From Atherinomorus stipes (taxonomy: Eukaryota; Chordata; Actinopteri; Atheriniformes; Atherinidae), in NCBI GenBank assembly GCA_023101725.1, contig JALJCO010010453.1, positions 282,501 to 346,500 on the forward strand: a stretch of DNA of 64,000 bases, written 5' to 3'. Under the pieces are notes generated by a model, which was given only the letters and a program-made list of their open reading frames with translations, was not told where the DNA came from and did no database searches. The first letter of the stretch is position 1; each line of letters begins with the position of its first letter. The position numbers and the translations under genes were made by a program. This document shows positions 1 to 45,200 of this stretch, one piece after another.

Positions 1-255
1 GATTGAACTTTTTGGAGTTAATTCTATGCGGTATGTGTGGAGAAAACCAGGCATTGCTCATCACCTGCCCAATACGATCCCAACAGTGAAACATGGTGGT
101 GGCAGCATCATGCTATGGGGGTGTTTTTCAGGTGCAGGGACAAGACGGCTGGTTGCAGTTGAAGGAAAGATTAATGTGGCCAAGCACAAAGATCCTGGAA
201 GAAAACCTCTTCCAACAAGACAATGACCCCAAGCACCCAGCTAAAATAACAAACA
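1..255 (+). pseudogene. Tc1-like transposase remnant
   Basis: The translation reads as the catalytic core of a Tc1/mariner transposase: a VWRKPG segment, then TVKHGGGSIMLWGCFS, then a QDNDPKH segment. The first parts lie in one frame (26-226) and the QDNDPKH part in another (93-353), so the copy is frameshifted. The DNA-binding N-terminus lies outside the window or is lost, and the C-terminus is replaced by a MITE from about 257. It is a dead fossil copy. Confidence 0.85.
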
Positions 256-256
256 C

Positions 257-395
257 AGCTGAATTACCTCATGTGTACGTCATTCAGCTCTGCAGAGGCT
301 TGATTACAAGCCATCCATCTGATTCAGGTGCGTTGGAGAAGATCTGGATCTAAAATTTGGAGGATTGTGGCTCTTGAGGACCGAACTTGGCCACA
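257..395. mobile_element. hAT-like MITE fragment (CCTCAAGAGCC family)
   Basis: The sequence matches, in reverse and forward pieces, the palindromic element seen more completely at 33055-33255. It shares the stretch around CAGCTGAATTACCTCATGTG and the terminal GTGGCTCTTGAGGACC. It abuts the Tc1 remnant directly, so one probably inserted into the other. Confidence 0.6.
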
Positions 396-689
396 CCTTC
401 CACTAAGTATCAAACTCACCAAAACCATGAATTTTTTGTACCCCTAATATATAACTATATAAACTTTTTTCTGTGTGTTTTGGCATTGACTAACTTCTGG
501 TAAGATTGATCCAGCCATGGATGCCAAATGTGATCAGTTTTTAGCATATAAATTTGAGGATGGGAACATTTAGTTGTGCTTAGGACAACAGGTCAAGTTT
601 GGTTGCCTGAAATTGAGAAAAATACTGAACTGGCTCAGCTGCATTGTAACTGGGGGTCAATTCTGGAATATTGAAAGCTGTTTTTGTGG

Positions 690-1976
690 ATATTACAGGT
701 TTTCTCCATTGTTTTGGCTCAGATTTCTCAAATCAGAAATTACATTCTCAAAACTCAAGATCATTTGGCTGAACAGTCTTACAGTTCTCACAACACCACA
801 TCTCACTTGCAAAAGCTCATATCTCTCCCAAAACAGTTCGTTCATCCTTCAGAACAAAATTTCTTTCCTATACAAATAGTCAGAGCCACCAAAATGGACA
901 GATCCTTCTCAATCATTTTGTCTCATTTCTCTAAACAGACCAGATGTTCTCACCAGTCTTGGTGTTTTTGCCAAAATAACCTGGATTTTTTGGTACAACA
1001 CCACGGTTCACCTGCAGAAGCTCATATATTTCCCAAAACAGTTCCTCACTGTGTCAAAATCCAGTTTCTTTCTCATGGAAATAGTCAGAGCACCTAAAAT
1101 GCATCATTCCTGTAGCATTGTGTAAGCACTGCAAGCCAAAATGCTGAGGTATTTTGTCACTATTTCAGAGGACCATGGAAATATCCCTCATGTCCACCTC
1201 TCAGTTTTAGCTCAGTCCTTCATTGACAATGGTTATTGTGCTAAGTTTTTTTTTTTTTTGTCTAGCAAACAGAATAGTTATGTTAAAAAAAAGGAGACAA
1301 TTTTACAGTAAGTAAGTAAGTTATCTTCCATCGTTTGAGATCACACACTGCACTCATAATGCCAAGGAAATTATAACCTAACAGTTGCCCTGGTTCATTT
1401 AGCTACTTGGTCAGGAATTGTACTCGTCTTGTTCAAGCTCTCTCATATGTTTGGCAGCGTTCGTAATCATGGGTAGCACCGGTCAGGTAACTAAACAAGT
1501 TGTTTGATTGGTCATCTGATATGTGTGAAACAACTCCTTCATTCGTGACTGTCAATTATGTAATCATATTGTTACAACAGATTCATATGGTTTTCATGGT
1601 ATTATGGTATTACTAGTTTTGACAGTTGAACAGACCATTCTGCATGTGATGACTTCTATAATGAAATGATGCTGATAAGTTTTGGAGAGAACAACCGTTA
1701 GATTGAGAATCAATAATCAGTTTAGATCAATAAGATCTATTCACTTGGAAATTGTGCTAAATGTAGGATAACTGTGCTAACTTATCAATTATTTGCAAAG
1801 ATGTCATGAAACATTGAGACATGTACTAAGACATTTGCAATTCAATAAAATTAATGAGAAATGCAATTATGTTGTGAACAATTGCCAAATGGTTTGGAGG
1901 TTTGTCCACGTTGTTTTGAGAGAGTAATTTCTGATTCGAGAAATGAGCCAAACTGATAGAAAAAAACTGTAAAGCT
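690..1976. mobile_element. Fold-back DNA element, about 1.3 kb, non-coding
   Basis: The stretch near 690-755 (TTTTGGCTCAGATTTCTCAA then ATCAGAAATTAC) returns as its reverse complement near 1910-1975. Inside the left arm two related segments, about 760-900 and 985-1095, share words such as CAAAACAGTTC and ATAGTCAGAGC. No transposase was found, and the family was not recognised. Confidence 0.55.
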
Positions 1977-3711
1977 TGGATGTTATTGGGTAATATCATT
2001 TTTGCTATTTTGAAAGTGTTTTCCTTTGTTCTCTGATTACATCATTTGTTTTAATTTGCTTATTTCTCTCCATTATATACCGCTCTTCAAAGCACCTCTT
2101 TACCAGTAGGCTTTTATTTTTCTAAACCTGAATGATGACCCATAAAACCCGATGCGGAGCAACACCATTCAATCTAAATCATAACTCCTTTTTATTTCAT
2201 TACAATGTAGATTCAGACAAAACGACCAGAAATAAATCAAATGAGACACATGGAAATAAATCTTACAAATGCAGCAATTAAAAAAAAAAAAAAAAAAAAA
2301 AAAATGATTCTGTTTAATTCATGCTTTAAATTATCATTGTACCCATCATCAAACACAACCATCTGACAGAAGCAGAATGTAAGAAAACTGTCATTCATGT
2401 ACGTTTCAGTCCTCTTCAAGGTTGTAAGACTGGAATTTCCTGCTTGCTGTGCTGGGTGGAGTGCCAGCAGTGATGTTTTGTTCCCAGGTATGCAGGTGAA
2501 GGAAACACAAGGGTTGGTGGAGACAAAAGGACATTTTTATCTGTCCTGCAGGCCAAACCAGCTCTTTCACATTTTTCTAATGTGTTGCTAACACTGATCA
2601 CACACACACTGAACAGCCGAATCCAATCCGCCAAAGCACAAAAACTCACATCCATGGATAAACTACTGGGCTACATGTGATACACAAAAAGAATGTGACT
2701 GGTGTAGTGACTGACTGAAGTCATGCGAGAATAGTTATGCAAACTCTGCACAGGTCAGTAATGGAAAGTTGACATTTTTTCTCTTTCAGTCCTATTTTTA
2801 GTGATATTCATCAGTACAATGAGAAAAATCCTGCCATTAGTCACGCAGCCTTTCAGTAAATAATAAAAAACATATGAAAGTGTTTCTTTGTTGGTTATTG
2901 TTTTGTGCTAAACACTCACACATTTCTTTGTCATTTCCAACAAAGAAAAAAGATTAGCATACCCCCACTCAGTGATGACTCAGGGAGCTGTCCTTCAAAT
3001 GGTCTAAAGCAAAAGCATTTTCACATTTCATCCACTAGACAGCAGTAAAGATCAACACACTGACAGCCAACTGTGAGTAAGAAATATTTCAAATGAATAA
3101 AGCTTTGATACTATAATGCCAACCTGATCTAAAACAAGGATAAAATGTAAGATTTAAAAGGTTCCTGTAAACCACACAAACAAAAAAGTGAAGTGTCTTG
3201 ATTAAAAAGATTAAAAATGTTTTTCAATGATCAAATAACCTAAGTACAGTAAGATTATTTAAATTTATTCAGCGTAAAATGTTCAAATATAAAATGTAAT
3301 AGTAATATTATAAATGTATCAAAACATAATGTGCAATAACCTGCGTTAAACCACTGAAAAACAACAAAACATCATCATCACTGACAGTAGCATCATCATC
3401 ATGACATCTAGGCTACCACCATCATGTGACACAGAGGCTAGAATCTGGTTGCTTATAATTTCATTGCTTGTAACTCTTGGAAGTGAAACCAAATTGCATG
3501 TTTTGTATCTGTAAAGTGGTATCTCGATACTCAAAAAAAGTACTGAATCTGATATTTTGTTTGCCGGTATCGAATCCAGGGAAGATATGCCCATCCCTAA
3601 TATTAGCTCAGTGTTGTTCTGTACTGTTTTTGCTGTGGTACCTGTTTTATTTAGTAAATTTGGCATTTTAACTTATGTTATATTACTGTTTTTAATGTTT
3701 TATCTGTTTTA

Positions 3712-3748
3712 GCTTTGTACAGTGTCTTTACCCGACACTGTACAAAGC
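3712..3748. repeat. Perfect 15-bp inverted repeat, 7-bp loop
   Basis: The arms GCTTTGTACAGTGTC (3712-3726) and GACACTGTACAAAGC (3734-3748) are exact reverse complements. It may be a decayed transposon end or a cruciform-forming site. No gene lies next to it. Confidence 0.7.
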
Positions 3749-4583
3749 CTGACATCACATCCTCCTATAAGCCACCCCCCCAGCAGAATCATGTAGCATT
3801 AAAAACGCTAATGCACTCCGTGTACCAGTGGACGTCAATCACAGTTGAATTTGAGCAGTTCCTCTAGTTTCCCTAAGATCTCTCTCGACAAACATGTTTG
3901 AATCTTCTCTGCAGTTTCAGACACTTATTTAAACATATGCATCACTGTTATCTTCTCTGTGAGATGGCCTACATCTTGAGGAGTGTCATGCTGCCACCTG
4001 GATTTGCAGCAGATGGGGCTACAGAATAATTGCTGAGCTTTTTTTTTTTTCTTTCCTCCAACTACTAGGGTTTCTAACATCCTCTCTTTGTTGTTCAGAC
4101 ATGTTTTAATACGCTGTCTTCACACATCAGATAGAAAAATGAAGCAGTAAAACTGAGTGTGAAGGAGAGCCAAAAGAAGAAGAAGAAGAAAAAAAGCATT
4201 TGCGTACGTACATTTCACCTAAGTTTTTAAAAGGGTTTCTGAGAAGACACAAGGTAGCCTACACTTGAAACGAGAAGTAGGGTACAGTCACAAAAATTGC
4301 ACAGTTCATTCCCTGGAAGAGGCCTTGTGTAATCTCATTCCACCCTCTGAAATGATGTTTAACGCTTGATTGAAATAGGTCTTGATTAGATTCAGTTGTG
4401 CTATATTAATCAAAAAACTTTAATGGTTCTAAGGTGGCAATGCGTAAAAGATTTTATATTTACAACTTGCTTGTAACAATAAAAATGTGAATATAAAAAT
4501 ATGTAGTTTTAGCAAGAGTAATAACTTATTTTGCACTGCAGCATATGAAAAGCAGAACCTCATGGCTTCCTGTTAACACTTAA

Positions 4584-4584
4584 T

Positions 4585-4609
<25 letters not shown>
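4584..4609. repeat. (AC)n microsatellite
   Basis: Thirteen AC units lie close upstream of the receptor gene. Confidence 0.95.
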
Positions 4610-4616
<7 letters not shown>

Positions 4617-4727
4617 TCTAAAAACACCTCCATTTGTGTTGGTGTTTGTTTCCCGATAAAGAATACAGACAGCCCACACCATTTCCATTTCTCTGATCAG
4701 CAGACACGAAAGCAGCAGTAGCTCAAC

Positions 4728-5678
4728 ATGCATTGCAACTTTAGTGGAGTTGTTCTGAGCCGAGTGCTCCCTCCACTGCTGGTGACAGAGTTTATTCTGG
4801 GGCTCCTGGGAAATGGTTTGGCTCTTTGGATCTTCTGCTTCTACCTGCGGCCTTGGAAAAGCAGCACGGTGCTCCTCTTCAATCTGGCAATGACTGATTT
4901 TCTGCTCATCTTGGCTCTGCCTCTCCGTGCCATCTACTACAACTCTGGGTTGAAGTGGATGTTTGGAGACACCCTGTGTAACCTCTGCCTCTTCATGCTG
5001 GCAATGAATCGCAGCGGGGGCACCTTCTTCTTGATGGCCATTGCAGTAGACAGGTACATGCGTGTGGTGCACCCTCATCACCCCATCAACTCTTTGAGCG
5101 TACGTAAAGCCATGCTTTGTGCTCTTGGAATGTGGCTGGTTCCCATTTCAATGACGGCTCACCTTTTCACTCAGCGGCACACAACAAGCTGCGACAGCTT
5201 CATGGATGGCACTATGGCTGCAAGTACTCAGTCGTGGCATAATTTCACATTTCTTTTTTCCTTCTATATGCCTCTGCTTGTTATTCTTTACTGCACCATC
5301 CACATCATCAGCCACCTGAGAGGAAGACAGCTGGCTCAACAGGCAAAGTTCAAGAAAGCATTGTACTTCATTGTCGTAGTGGTGGTGGTGTTCATCATCT
5401 GCTTCCTCCCAAGCAATATTGCACTGCTGCTCACCTTGATCACAAACTTCTCAAAACCCCACGCCTGTGATTCTGTGGAGAACCTGACTACTATATTTTA
5501 TATCACAATCACCATGACCTACCTCAACAGCGTGTTGGATCCGGTGGTCTACTATTTCTCCAGCCCTGCCATCAAGAACATTTGCAGGAAGACTCTGCAT
5601 CTGCCTCAAAGTGAGAATGCTGAAAGCACAGAAAGAAAAATGCGGGAAACTGGCTCGCAGTCACTCAGCCAGCTGTGA
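4728..5678 (+). CDS. hcar-like: Hydroxycarboxylic acid receptor-like GPCR
   Basis: A single-exon class A GPCR of 316 aa, expected at the plasma membrane. Mammalian HCA receptors sense lactate, beta-hydroxybutyrate or 3-hydroxyoctanoate and couple to Gi. Seven membrane segments are visible. TM1 carries LLGNGLALWIFCF (27-38), TM2 NLAMTDFLL with Asp57, TM3 LFMLAMNRSGG with Arg95, followed by DRY (108-110) and RVVHPHH. TM6 carries ICFLPS and TM7 MTYLNSVLDPVVYYF. Arg95 aligns with the TM3 arginine that holds the ligand carboxylate in human HCA2 (Arg111), and Tyr265 with the TM7 tyrosine of the pocket. Cys84 and Cys155 could form the TM3-ECL2 disulfide. The N-terminus is shorter than in HCA2. It neighbours kntc1 as HCAR genes do in human. 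The fish paralogue number, and the split from OXER1/GPR31-like receptors, need a tree. Confidence 0.9.
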   Translation: MHCNFSGVVLSRVLPPLLVTEFILGLLGNGLALWIFCFYLRPWKSSTVLLFNLAMTDFLLILALPLRAIYYNSGLKWMFGDTLCNLCLFMLAMNRSGGTFFLMAIAVDRYMRVVHPHHPINSLSVRKAMLCALGMWLVPISMTAHLFTQRHTTSCDSFMDGTMAASTQSWHNFTFLFSFYMPLLVILYCTIHIISHLRGRQLAQQAKFKKALYFIVVVVVVFIICFLPSNIALLLTLITNFSKPHACDSVENLTTIFYITITMTYLNSVLDPVVYYFSSPAIKNICRKTLHLPQSENAESTERKMRETGSQSLSQL

Positions 5679-6093
5679 TGACAAAACCAAGGGAAATGGC
5701 ATTTGCAGCTTCACAGATGAAACCTGTTGAGTTTTTCATTTCATGTCATGTATGAGCAACAGCTGGCAAGATGTTATTTTTGTTGTATGTACTCATCTAG
5801 TCTAGTTCAGTGCATTTTCTAAAAGCTAAGAATAACTATTACAAATTGATGCATTTGATGTTCCATCCAGAAACATCTTTGACGTGTATTGGATTACACT
5901 TCTTAAATCAGCCATATTTTTCTTCAGGGCTTCATGTCACGTGAGAAATTTAGTCCATAATTTTGTAGGAAATAAGCAGCTATTGATATAAAAATGATCA
6001 TTGTTATCAGGACATGATGAGATATGATGATAACTTATAAGTATTTAACTCAAAGTGTGTATCTATTTGGTTACTGCTGTTTTCTGTTGGAAC

Positions 6094-6099
6094 AATAAA
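6094..6099 (+). terminator. Candidate poly(A) signal of the hcar-like gene
   Basis: AATAAA lies about 415 bp after the receptor stop codon, on the same strand. No other gene intervenes. Confidence 0.5.
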
Positions 6100-6544
6100 T
6101 CTCTTTATTCTCATAATTCAGATATTTTTTTCATTATATTTTCATTTTCAGATAACAAGAAGCACAAGGTGGTTAAAGTGTGCAGTATCAGGGTTGTTTG
6201 TTTGCTCAATTTCCAGACAATTGATCAAACTAGTGAGAGGATGGATAACAGATTTGGATATCTGTTATTGTTCTTGTTTAAAATAGCTGAGCAGATTTAT
6301 AAACACCTCAATGTCTTTCAATTTAGGAAATGAAGTTATTGCAACTCACAGAGCATGTGGCTTACATTTCCAACACCAGACTCCAAAACCTTAATCTACA
6401 ATGGGGCTTTAATCAGACTGAATTTGGAAGAACTTAAGATTTAATTAAGTTTATACTTGTTAACAAATGAAACAATTAATTTAAGTTGGTTTAACTGTTC
6501 TCTTTTTACAGTTTCAAAATTATTCTATAAAAAGTTAAAGCTAC

Positions 6545-6602
6545 ACTACCAGTAAAGTTTGGACACATTTCCAATGTGTTTAATGGGAAGTGTGTCCAGA
6601 CT
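6545..6602. repeat. Short hairpin, GTTTGGACAC motif
   Basis: GTTTGGACACATTTCC is followed by an imperfect reverse complement ending in GTGTGTCCAGAC. The same core (GTTTGGACAC or its complement) recurs at about 44367-44425 and 44622-44675, so it belongs to a dispersed small element, probably Tc1/mariner related. Confidence 0.55.
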
Positions 6603-7072
6603 AGGGATTGACAGATACAGATTTTCTAGAGCCAATACCAATATTTTCTCATCAGCCTCAGCCGATGGCAAATACAACCAGCTGATATTTGGGGCTGATA
6701 CTGCATTTGACTCCCAAATGAATATAATGGAAACAATGAAAAGTAATCTTACAACTCTTTTAATACAAACAAGAACAAAGCACAAATAAATTTATGAAAA
6801 AAGAAACAGTGCACTTGGAAAAAAAAATAGAAAAAAAACTTGTAATGTTCATGGAAAAGTTCTCTAATGTGTCTGGGGCAGATTTTTTTTCCCACTTTTA
6901 TTATTTCAACCACAATTCAAAAGCAATATTTTGTTTCACTAAATTATAATTTTGTAAATTTTTATTTATTATTAGTTTCTTGTCATTTGAATCACTATTC
7001 TGAATTTAGCCTTTTCTTTAATTGGAGGGTATGAATCATAATTTTGAGAATTACATACATACATACAGTATC

Positions 7073-7142
<70 letters not shown>

Positions 7143-7272
7143 ATAAAGTTAGTAAATTATGCCGAGTGGGGGAATTGGCCAACACACCCGACATATCGGC
7201 AGATACTGATACCAGCAAAAAATGCAAATAGTGGCCTAAAATCGGCCGGTGGATGTATTGGTCTATCTTTAG
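6603..7272. mobile_element. hAT-like MITE with 8-bp target duplication
   Basis: The element is bracketed by the direct repeat TCCAGACT (6595-6602 and 7273-7280). Its ends are diverged inverted repeats around AGGGATTGACAGATAC and the reverse of GGTCTATCTTTAG, and inner arms share a GCCGAT/ATCGGC theme. It is 670 bp, non-coding, and carries a (TA)n tract. An 8-bp duplication is the hAT hallmark. Confidence 0.75.
7076..7132. repeat. (TA)n microsatellite
   Basis: About 28 TA units followed by a short GT run, inside the preceding MITE. Confidence 0.95.
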
Positions 7273-8069
7273 TCCAGACTGCTAACTCATACATTACTCT
7301 GATAAGACATGAACGCTGATCTGAGGAACTGGACTGAGACAAAAAGATTTCAATATGTAGAAAACAGACGAGTAATGACATCTGATTTTGAATTGGAGAG
7401 GACATGGAAAGAAGCATAACCAACGAATCAGATTCTGGTGCCTGCAATTCTCAGAAATATTGGTACAGGCGCAGCGGTCTATTTCGGTATTTAAATGACT
7501 GAGAAAACTGAAACACTTAAGTCATGAGACTAAAAGTGTTTCCTAAGTAAAGCAACTAAACCTCAGAACTGTGACCGTGGTGGTGTGTGGGGCTTCGGTT
7601 CAGCTGAAGGAGGGAGGGTTGAGGCTACTTTTGCTGCTGAAGGAACCCGTACAGTGGAGCCATGTTTTACAGTCATAAACTGCAATTGAAGACAAGCCTG
7701 GGATTCATGCATCATGTTACTTTTTTATATGACAAAAATGAAACAAATAAACTGCTTAAATGTTTGTAAAATAGACAACCTGCATTTCTACTTCTCTAAA
7801 TTATCTATTTTATTTCACAGGCATTTACTTTTCAAAACCTGATTGGTATCCTTAATGTAACATGAAATTTAACAAGCTGGTGGGGGGAGGGGGGATACAG
7901 ATGTTTAATTATTTCTCAACAAAAATGTTTAAAAGAAAAACAATTTAATCAAATAGAGAGATAGAAATATATAATAGAAAGATATAAATGTGAAGTGCAA
8001 CTCTTGCATCTTAGCACAAGGCAGGCTGAAAAACAGTGAACATAAAACTGAAGACATAGTAGTACTTCT
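7273..8069 (-). other. Region 3' of kntc1: probable 3' UTR and spacer
   Basis: This lies downstream of the kntc1 stop codon. A minus-strand AATAAA (plus TTTATT) at 7808-7813 is a reasonable polyadenylation signal and would give a 3' UTR of roughly 260 nt. A G-rich run sits at about 7880-7893. No other gene is seen. Confidence 0.45.
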
Positions 8070-41127
<33,058 letters not shown>

Positions 41128-41136
41128 TTCTTGAAG

Positions 41137-41460
41137 CTGGGATATGAGATGCAATCAAATATCTAGTTCTAGTAATCGTTTTAGAAGCTGCACCTCTTAT
41201 TAGCAAACCCTGCTATCATTAACTAACACTGTTGGATGTTAGGTTACTGTGACGCTAGCGCTAGACTGAGCGGTTATTTACAAAACTACCAATATGAAAG
41301 ATGAACTGCACATACCTAAAAATCTTTCTCTAAATATAAGATGCACTATGGGATAAATATGGAAATGGCTATGGCAAATAACAGCTTACCAATTTAGAGT
41401 CAGTGCCACACAGAGATGATAAACACTACCGACATATCGACAGAATTAGCTTCAGAATTT
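41137..41460 (-). other. kntc1: kntc1 first intron and 5' UTR exon
   Basis: The first coding exon has a splice acceptor at 41137-41138, eight bases before the start codon, so an untranslated exon must lie upstream. A good donor (minus strand TTG|GTAAGC) at 41388-41389 ends such an exon from 41390 to about 41460. The 5' limit is a guess. Confidence 0.55.
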
Positions 41461-42232
41461 GGCGGGTTTGGACCACAGCTTGAGGTAGAAACGTAGCCCT
41501 GCGATTTGCCTTGCAGGTACAATTTCCTTTATGGCAACGAACAGGCAACAAAAAACCCTTCGTCCTCTATAAATACAAACAGATGTGATCTAACAGCAAA
41601 AAAATACCATTACACGTATTTGGTCAAATCTGACAATTTCGTAGCTGGTTCTCGTTCATAATTTAATGCAACTCGACGTTAACTGCTGCCTGAAAGGCCT
41701 GTTGTTGGGCCGTTAACAATTTAATAAGGGGTGTGGCCGTGGCGCTGGGAAATAACCTCGGGTTGCCAGATTTGTAGTAGATGTCTATTGCTACTTTTAC
41801 GGTGGTGTAAACATTTGTCTTTTCTATTGCGTCAAAACTTTTATTTCCTTCATTATATCTGTATTATGTATTTGTTTTTCGAACGGTTGTTTGGTGTGCG
41901 TTAGAGTAAATACAACGCCTATCTCCAGTTTATCATTGAAAACTCAGATATAATTTGTAAGTTTGATTAATCAAGTCTTCGGTAAGTCTGCATTTCCATT
42001 ATCCTTGTTTTTTGGTTAGTAAAGCTAGCCTGGGTTCAACTCATAAACTGTTGGGTTCAACCACGCATTTGCACGAATTCTCGATTCAACAATCACAATC
42101 TGGCAACCTACGTTGGGTTAGCTGAGCAAGAAGAAGGCCTAGCGCATAGCAGCAACCAGTCCGTTCTCATAGGAAACGACATCGAAATATATATATTTAT
42201 ATTTTTACGCAAATACACCGTGTTTCTGGATT
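41461..42232. promoter_or_regulatory. Head-to-head promoter region, kntc1 and rsrc2
   Basis: The two genes run away from each other, with start codons about 1.1 kb apart. A shared or back-to-back promoter is inferred from this layout alone. No TATA box position could be assigned with confidence. Confidence 0.5.
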
Positions 42233-45200
42233 ATGTCGGTTAGTAACATTTATTTAAAATCAGCGAGTCATGGATGAATGAAGAAGTCCCTATGTTATAT
42301 TCATTTTATCCGATGCGCTGAAAATGTTTTCTTAAAGATGGCGGTCGGCGTTGCTTAGCTTAGCAAGCTAGTTATCGTTCAAATAAGAGTGAAGGCGATA
42401 TCACTGACTTGAAGGGTTATATTTACCTGCATTGGAAGTCAAATTAGTTGAAACGTGTCTTTTAAAGTCTGTAAAGCCTGACGATGATTTTTTTCTTTTT
42501 AAAACTAAAGAACACTGGTATCAGTGTGAGCTAGCTGTTGACTAACAAGTGTGCGAAATGGACAGCGTAATTGTGTATGAACAAATACACTTAAAATCGT
42601 TTTGTAGCCAGTAGGATTCTTGACTGTGAGTGCTCTAGTTATAAATTCAAACTTTCCCCTTGGAAAAGTGTCTTGATTGTTAAAATTGGACAACCATTGT
42701 TCTGTTACTGTGCTTTAACAACGTACTGAACCCCCATCACTATCTCAGATTCACTTCAACCATTGTGTTGCGCTTGTATTTTGTTAGTTGCCAATTGTTT
42801 GGGGGTTCTGGAGGAGTCAGAGGGGGGTTGATCAGTGTAGAGCACGGCTCATCAACTCGGAGCTCTAGGGCAAGTGCCCTACAGATTTTGAATGTTTCTC
42901 GGCTGCAATACATCTAGTTCAAACAAATATTTTTTTCTCTTTATTTTTATTGTACTTTGTCTTTATTTTTCTCAGGTAAACCAATTGGAACAAATTCCTT
43001 TTTACAATGTTGGCCTGACAAGTACCAGAAAGCACTTGTGGGGCAGGGAAGGATGGGGAGACAAAAAACCCCCAGTAATGCACTTAGTTTTTAGTACATC
43101 AAGTATTGATCTGGCTCTCTAATAAGTTGTCAAATTGTGCACAAGTGTCTTAATGACCCATTTATTTGAATCAGGTGTGTAGCAGCATGGAAACTTTTAA
43201 AACCTCCAGGACACTGGCTGAGGAGGTCTGGAGTTAGTGATGATAACTAGTTTAAAAGGTGCTTGAGACTTCAGATAAATCATCTCCTGATACTTTAAAT
43301 TTATCCTCGTTTATTGATGTTTATTGTTTCGTATGGTACTCTAGCTTCACTGTGAAGTTGTTATATTTCATGTACTTGTGGACCAGGAGTGTCCAAGTCC
43401 AGTCCTCAAGAGCAACTATCCTGCACATTTTGGTTACATCCCTTCTCTAAAACACCTAAATCAAATGATTGGTTCATTGCCAGGCCTCTGCAGAGCTTAA
43501 TGACATGCAGGGAATTTTCCATTTGATTCAGGTGTGTTGGGGAGGATATGTTCTAAAAGTTGGAGGACTGGACGTGGGCACTATAATCTTTAGAAAATGT
43601 TCCTCACTGTCTTTAGTGTGTACTGACAGGAAAATACTGAAATGCATGAGAACACCCAGATTTGCTGACCTGATTTATGTCTTCATTCAATTTAGGGGAG
43701 TGACAGCGAATCTGGCGATTTGACCAAATCAGGCTCTCCAGTTCATCACAGAAAAAAGCACAATATGGAGTCATCTAAATCACCTAGAAGCTCGAAACAC
43801 CACCATTCACGATCAAGGTCACGCTCCAGAGACCGTAAACGTAAGTATTTGGTATCCGTTAACAGGCAATACTGAAAATGCCAGAATTATTCATGTCAGT
43901 CAGTCATTTTCTGTACCGCTTATCCAGTTCAGGGTTGCGAAAGAGTTATTTTGTCATAAAATGTATTATCAGTTTCATGCTGCTTGCACAGATTTTGCTG
44001 CAAATACAAATTCTCTAATATTTCTAAGCTTGCTCAGGTTGTTTCTAATTGGTTCTCTGACATGGTCAAAAAAAAAAAAAAACATATCGCATTACATATA
44101 AATGATTACAGTAAGGGAAACATCTCGCATTATATATAGATGATTACAGTAAGGGCAGGGTGATCAAACTATCTCAAAGTTAGATTTCAAACTGATTTTA
44201 AATTGCATTACAAAGATTTTGATTAACTGATTTTGATCTCTATCAAAGCATTAGGGGTGCCACAAACAATTATTTTGAGAATTGACTAGTCACCAATTAT
44301 TTTGACCGTTTTTCGACTCATCGGATCATAAAAAAATTGTAGCATATTTACAATACCAGACAAATGTTTGGACATTTTCTCGTTGAATCTAATCGAAAAA
44401 TGTCCAAACTTTTGACTGGTAGTGTGTGTGTTAATTTCTGTCAATTAAGGCTGCAACGATTTATTGCTGACTATCAAAATAGTTTGTGACTAATTTCATA
44501 ATCGACTAATCGTTCGTTTATAAGTTTTGGTTTTCCTCTCTAAATTGCCACTGTACCTTGTCTGCTTTTCTGTCTTATCTTTTCTTGAATAGTTTTGACA
44601 TAAAAACACACACTCCAAGTCAAAAGTTTGGACACTTTTCCCATTAGATTCATTGAGAAAGTGTCCAAACTTTTGACTTGTACTGTAAATATGCTGCAGT
44701 TTTTGCATGATCCGATTAGTTGACTAATTGATTGTAAAAATAATAGTTTATGAGAGCCCCAATGTCAATGTACAATTCAAGAAAAGATGACCAGACAGAA
44801 AGGCGGACAAGGAGGCGGAAGGTACAGTAGCAATTTTGAGAGGAAAATCAAAGCTTATGGACAAACGATTAATCGATTATGAAATTAGTCGTTGACTGTT
44901 TTGATAGTCGATGATTAGTCGACCAATTGTGGCAGCCCTACAAAGCATGATAAAACTCTTGACTATCAGTCTTAAAATAGAAGAAAAGAGTTTTGTTTTT
45001 TGCCCTTGCATGCATAAGATTAGTGTTTCTCAATTCCAATCCTCAGGACCCACTGCCCTGCATAACTTCTAGGCAGCCCTGCTTTCACACACCTTAATCA
45101 AATAAATGGCTCATTAACACACTGCAAAGAACTCGATGAGGAAGTTAATTCATCTGAATAAGGTGTGTTGAAGTAGGAACACATCGAAGCTATACAGGGC

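Larger units (their letters stand above)
1977..4727. other. Intergenic DNA upstream of the hcar-like gene
   Basis: No coding region is supported. It holds a poly(A) run (about 2281-2303), a CATCAT-rich stretch (about 3369-3405), a 15-bp hairpin (3712-3748) and an (AC)n microsatellite (4584-4609) about 120 bp before the receptor start codon. Confidence 0.6.

Noticed and set aside
4560..5081. 173-codon minus-strand frame over the receptor gene
   Set aside because: A shadow of the hcar-like coding sequence extended through the (CA)n repeat.
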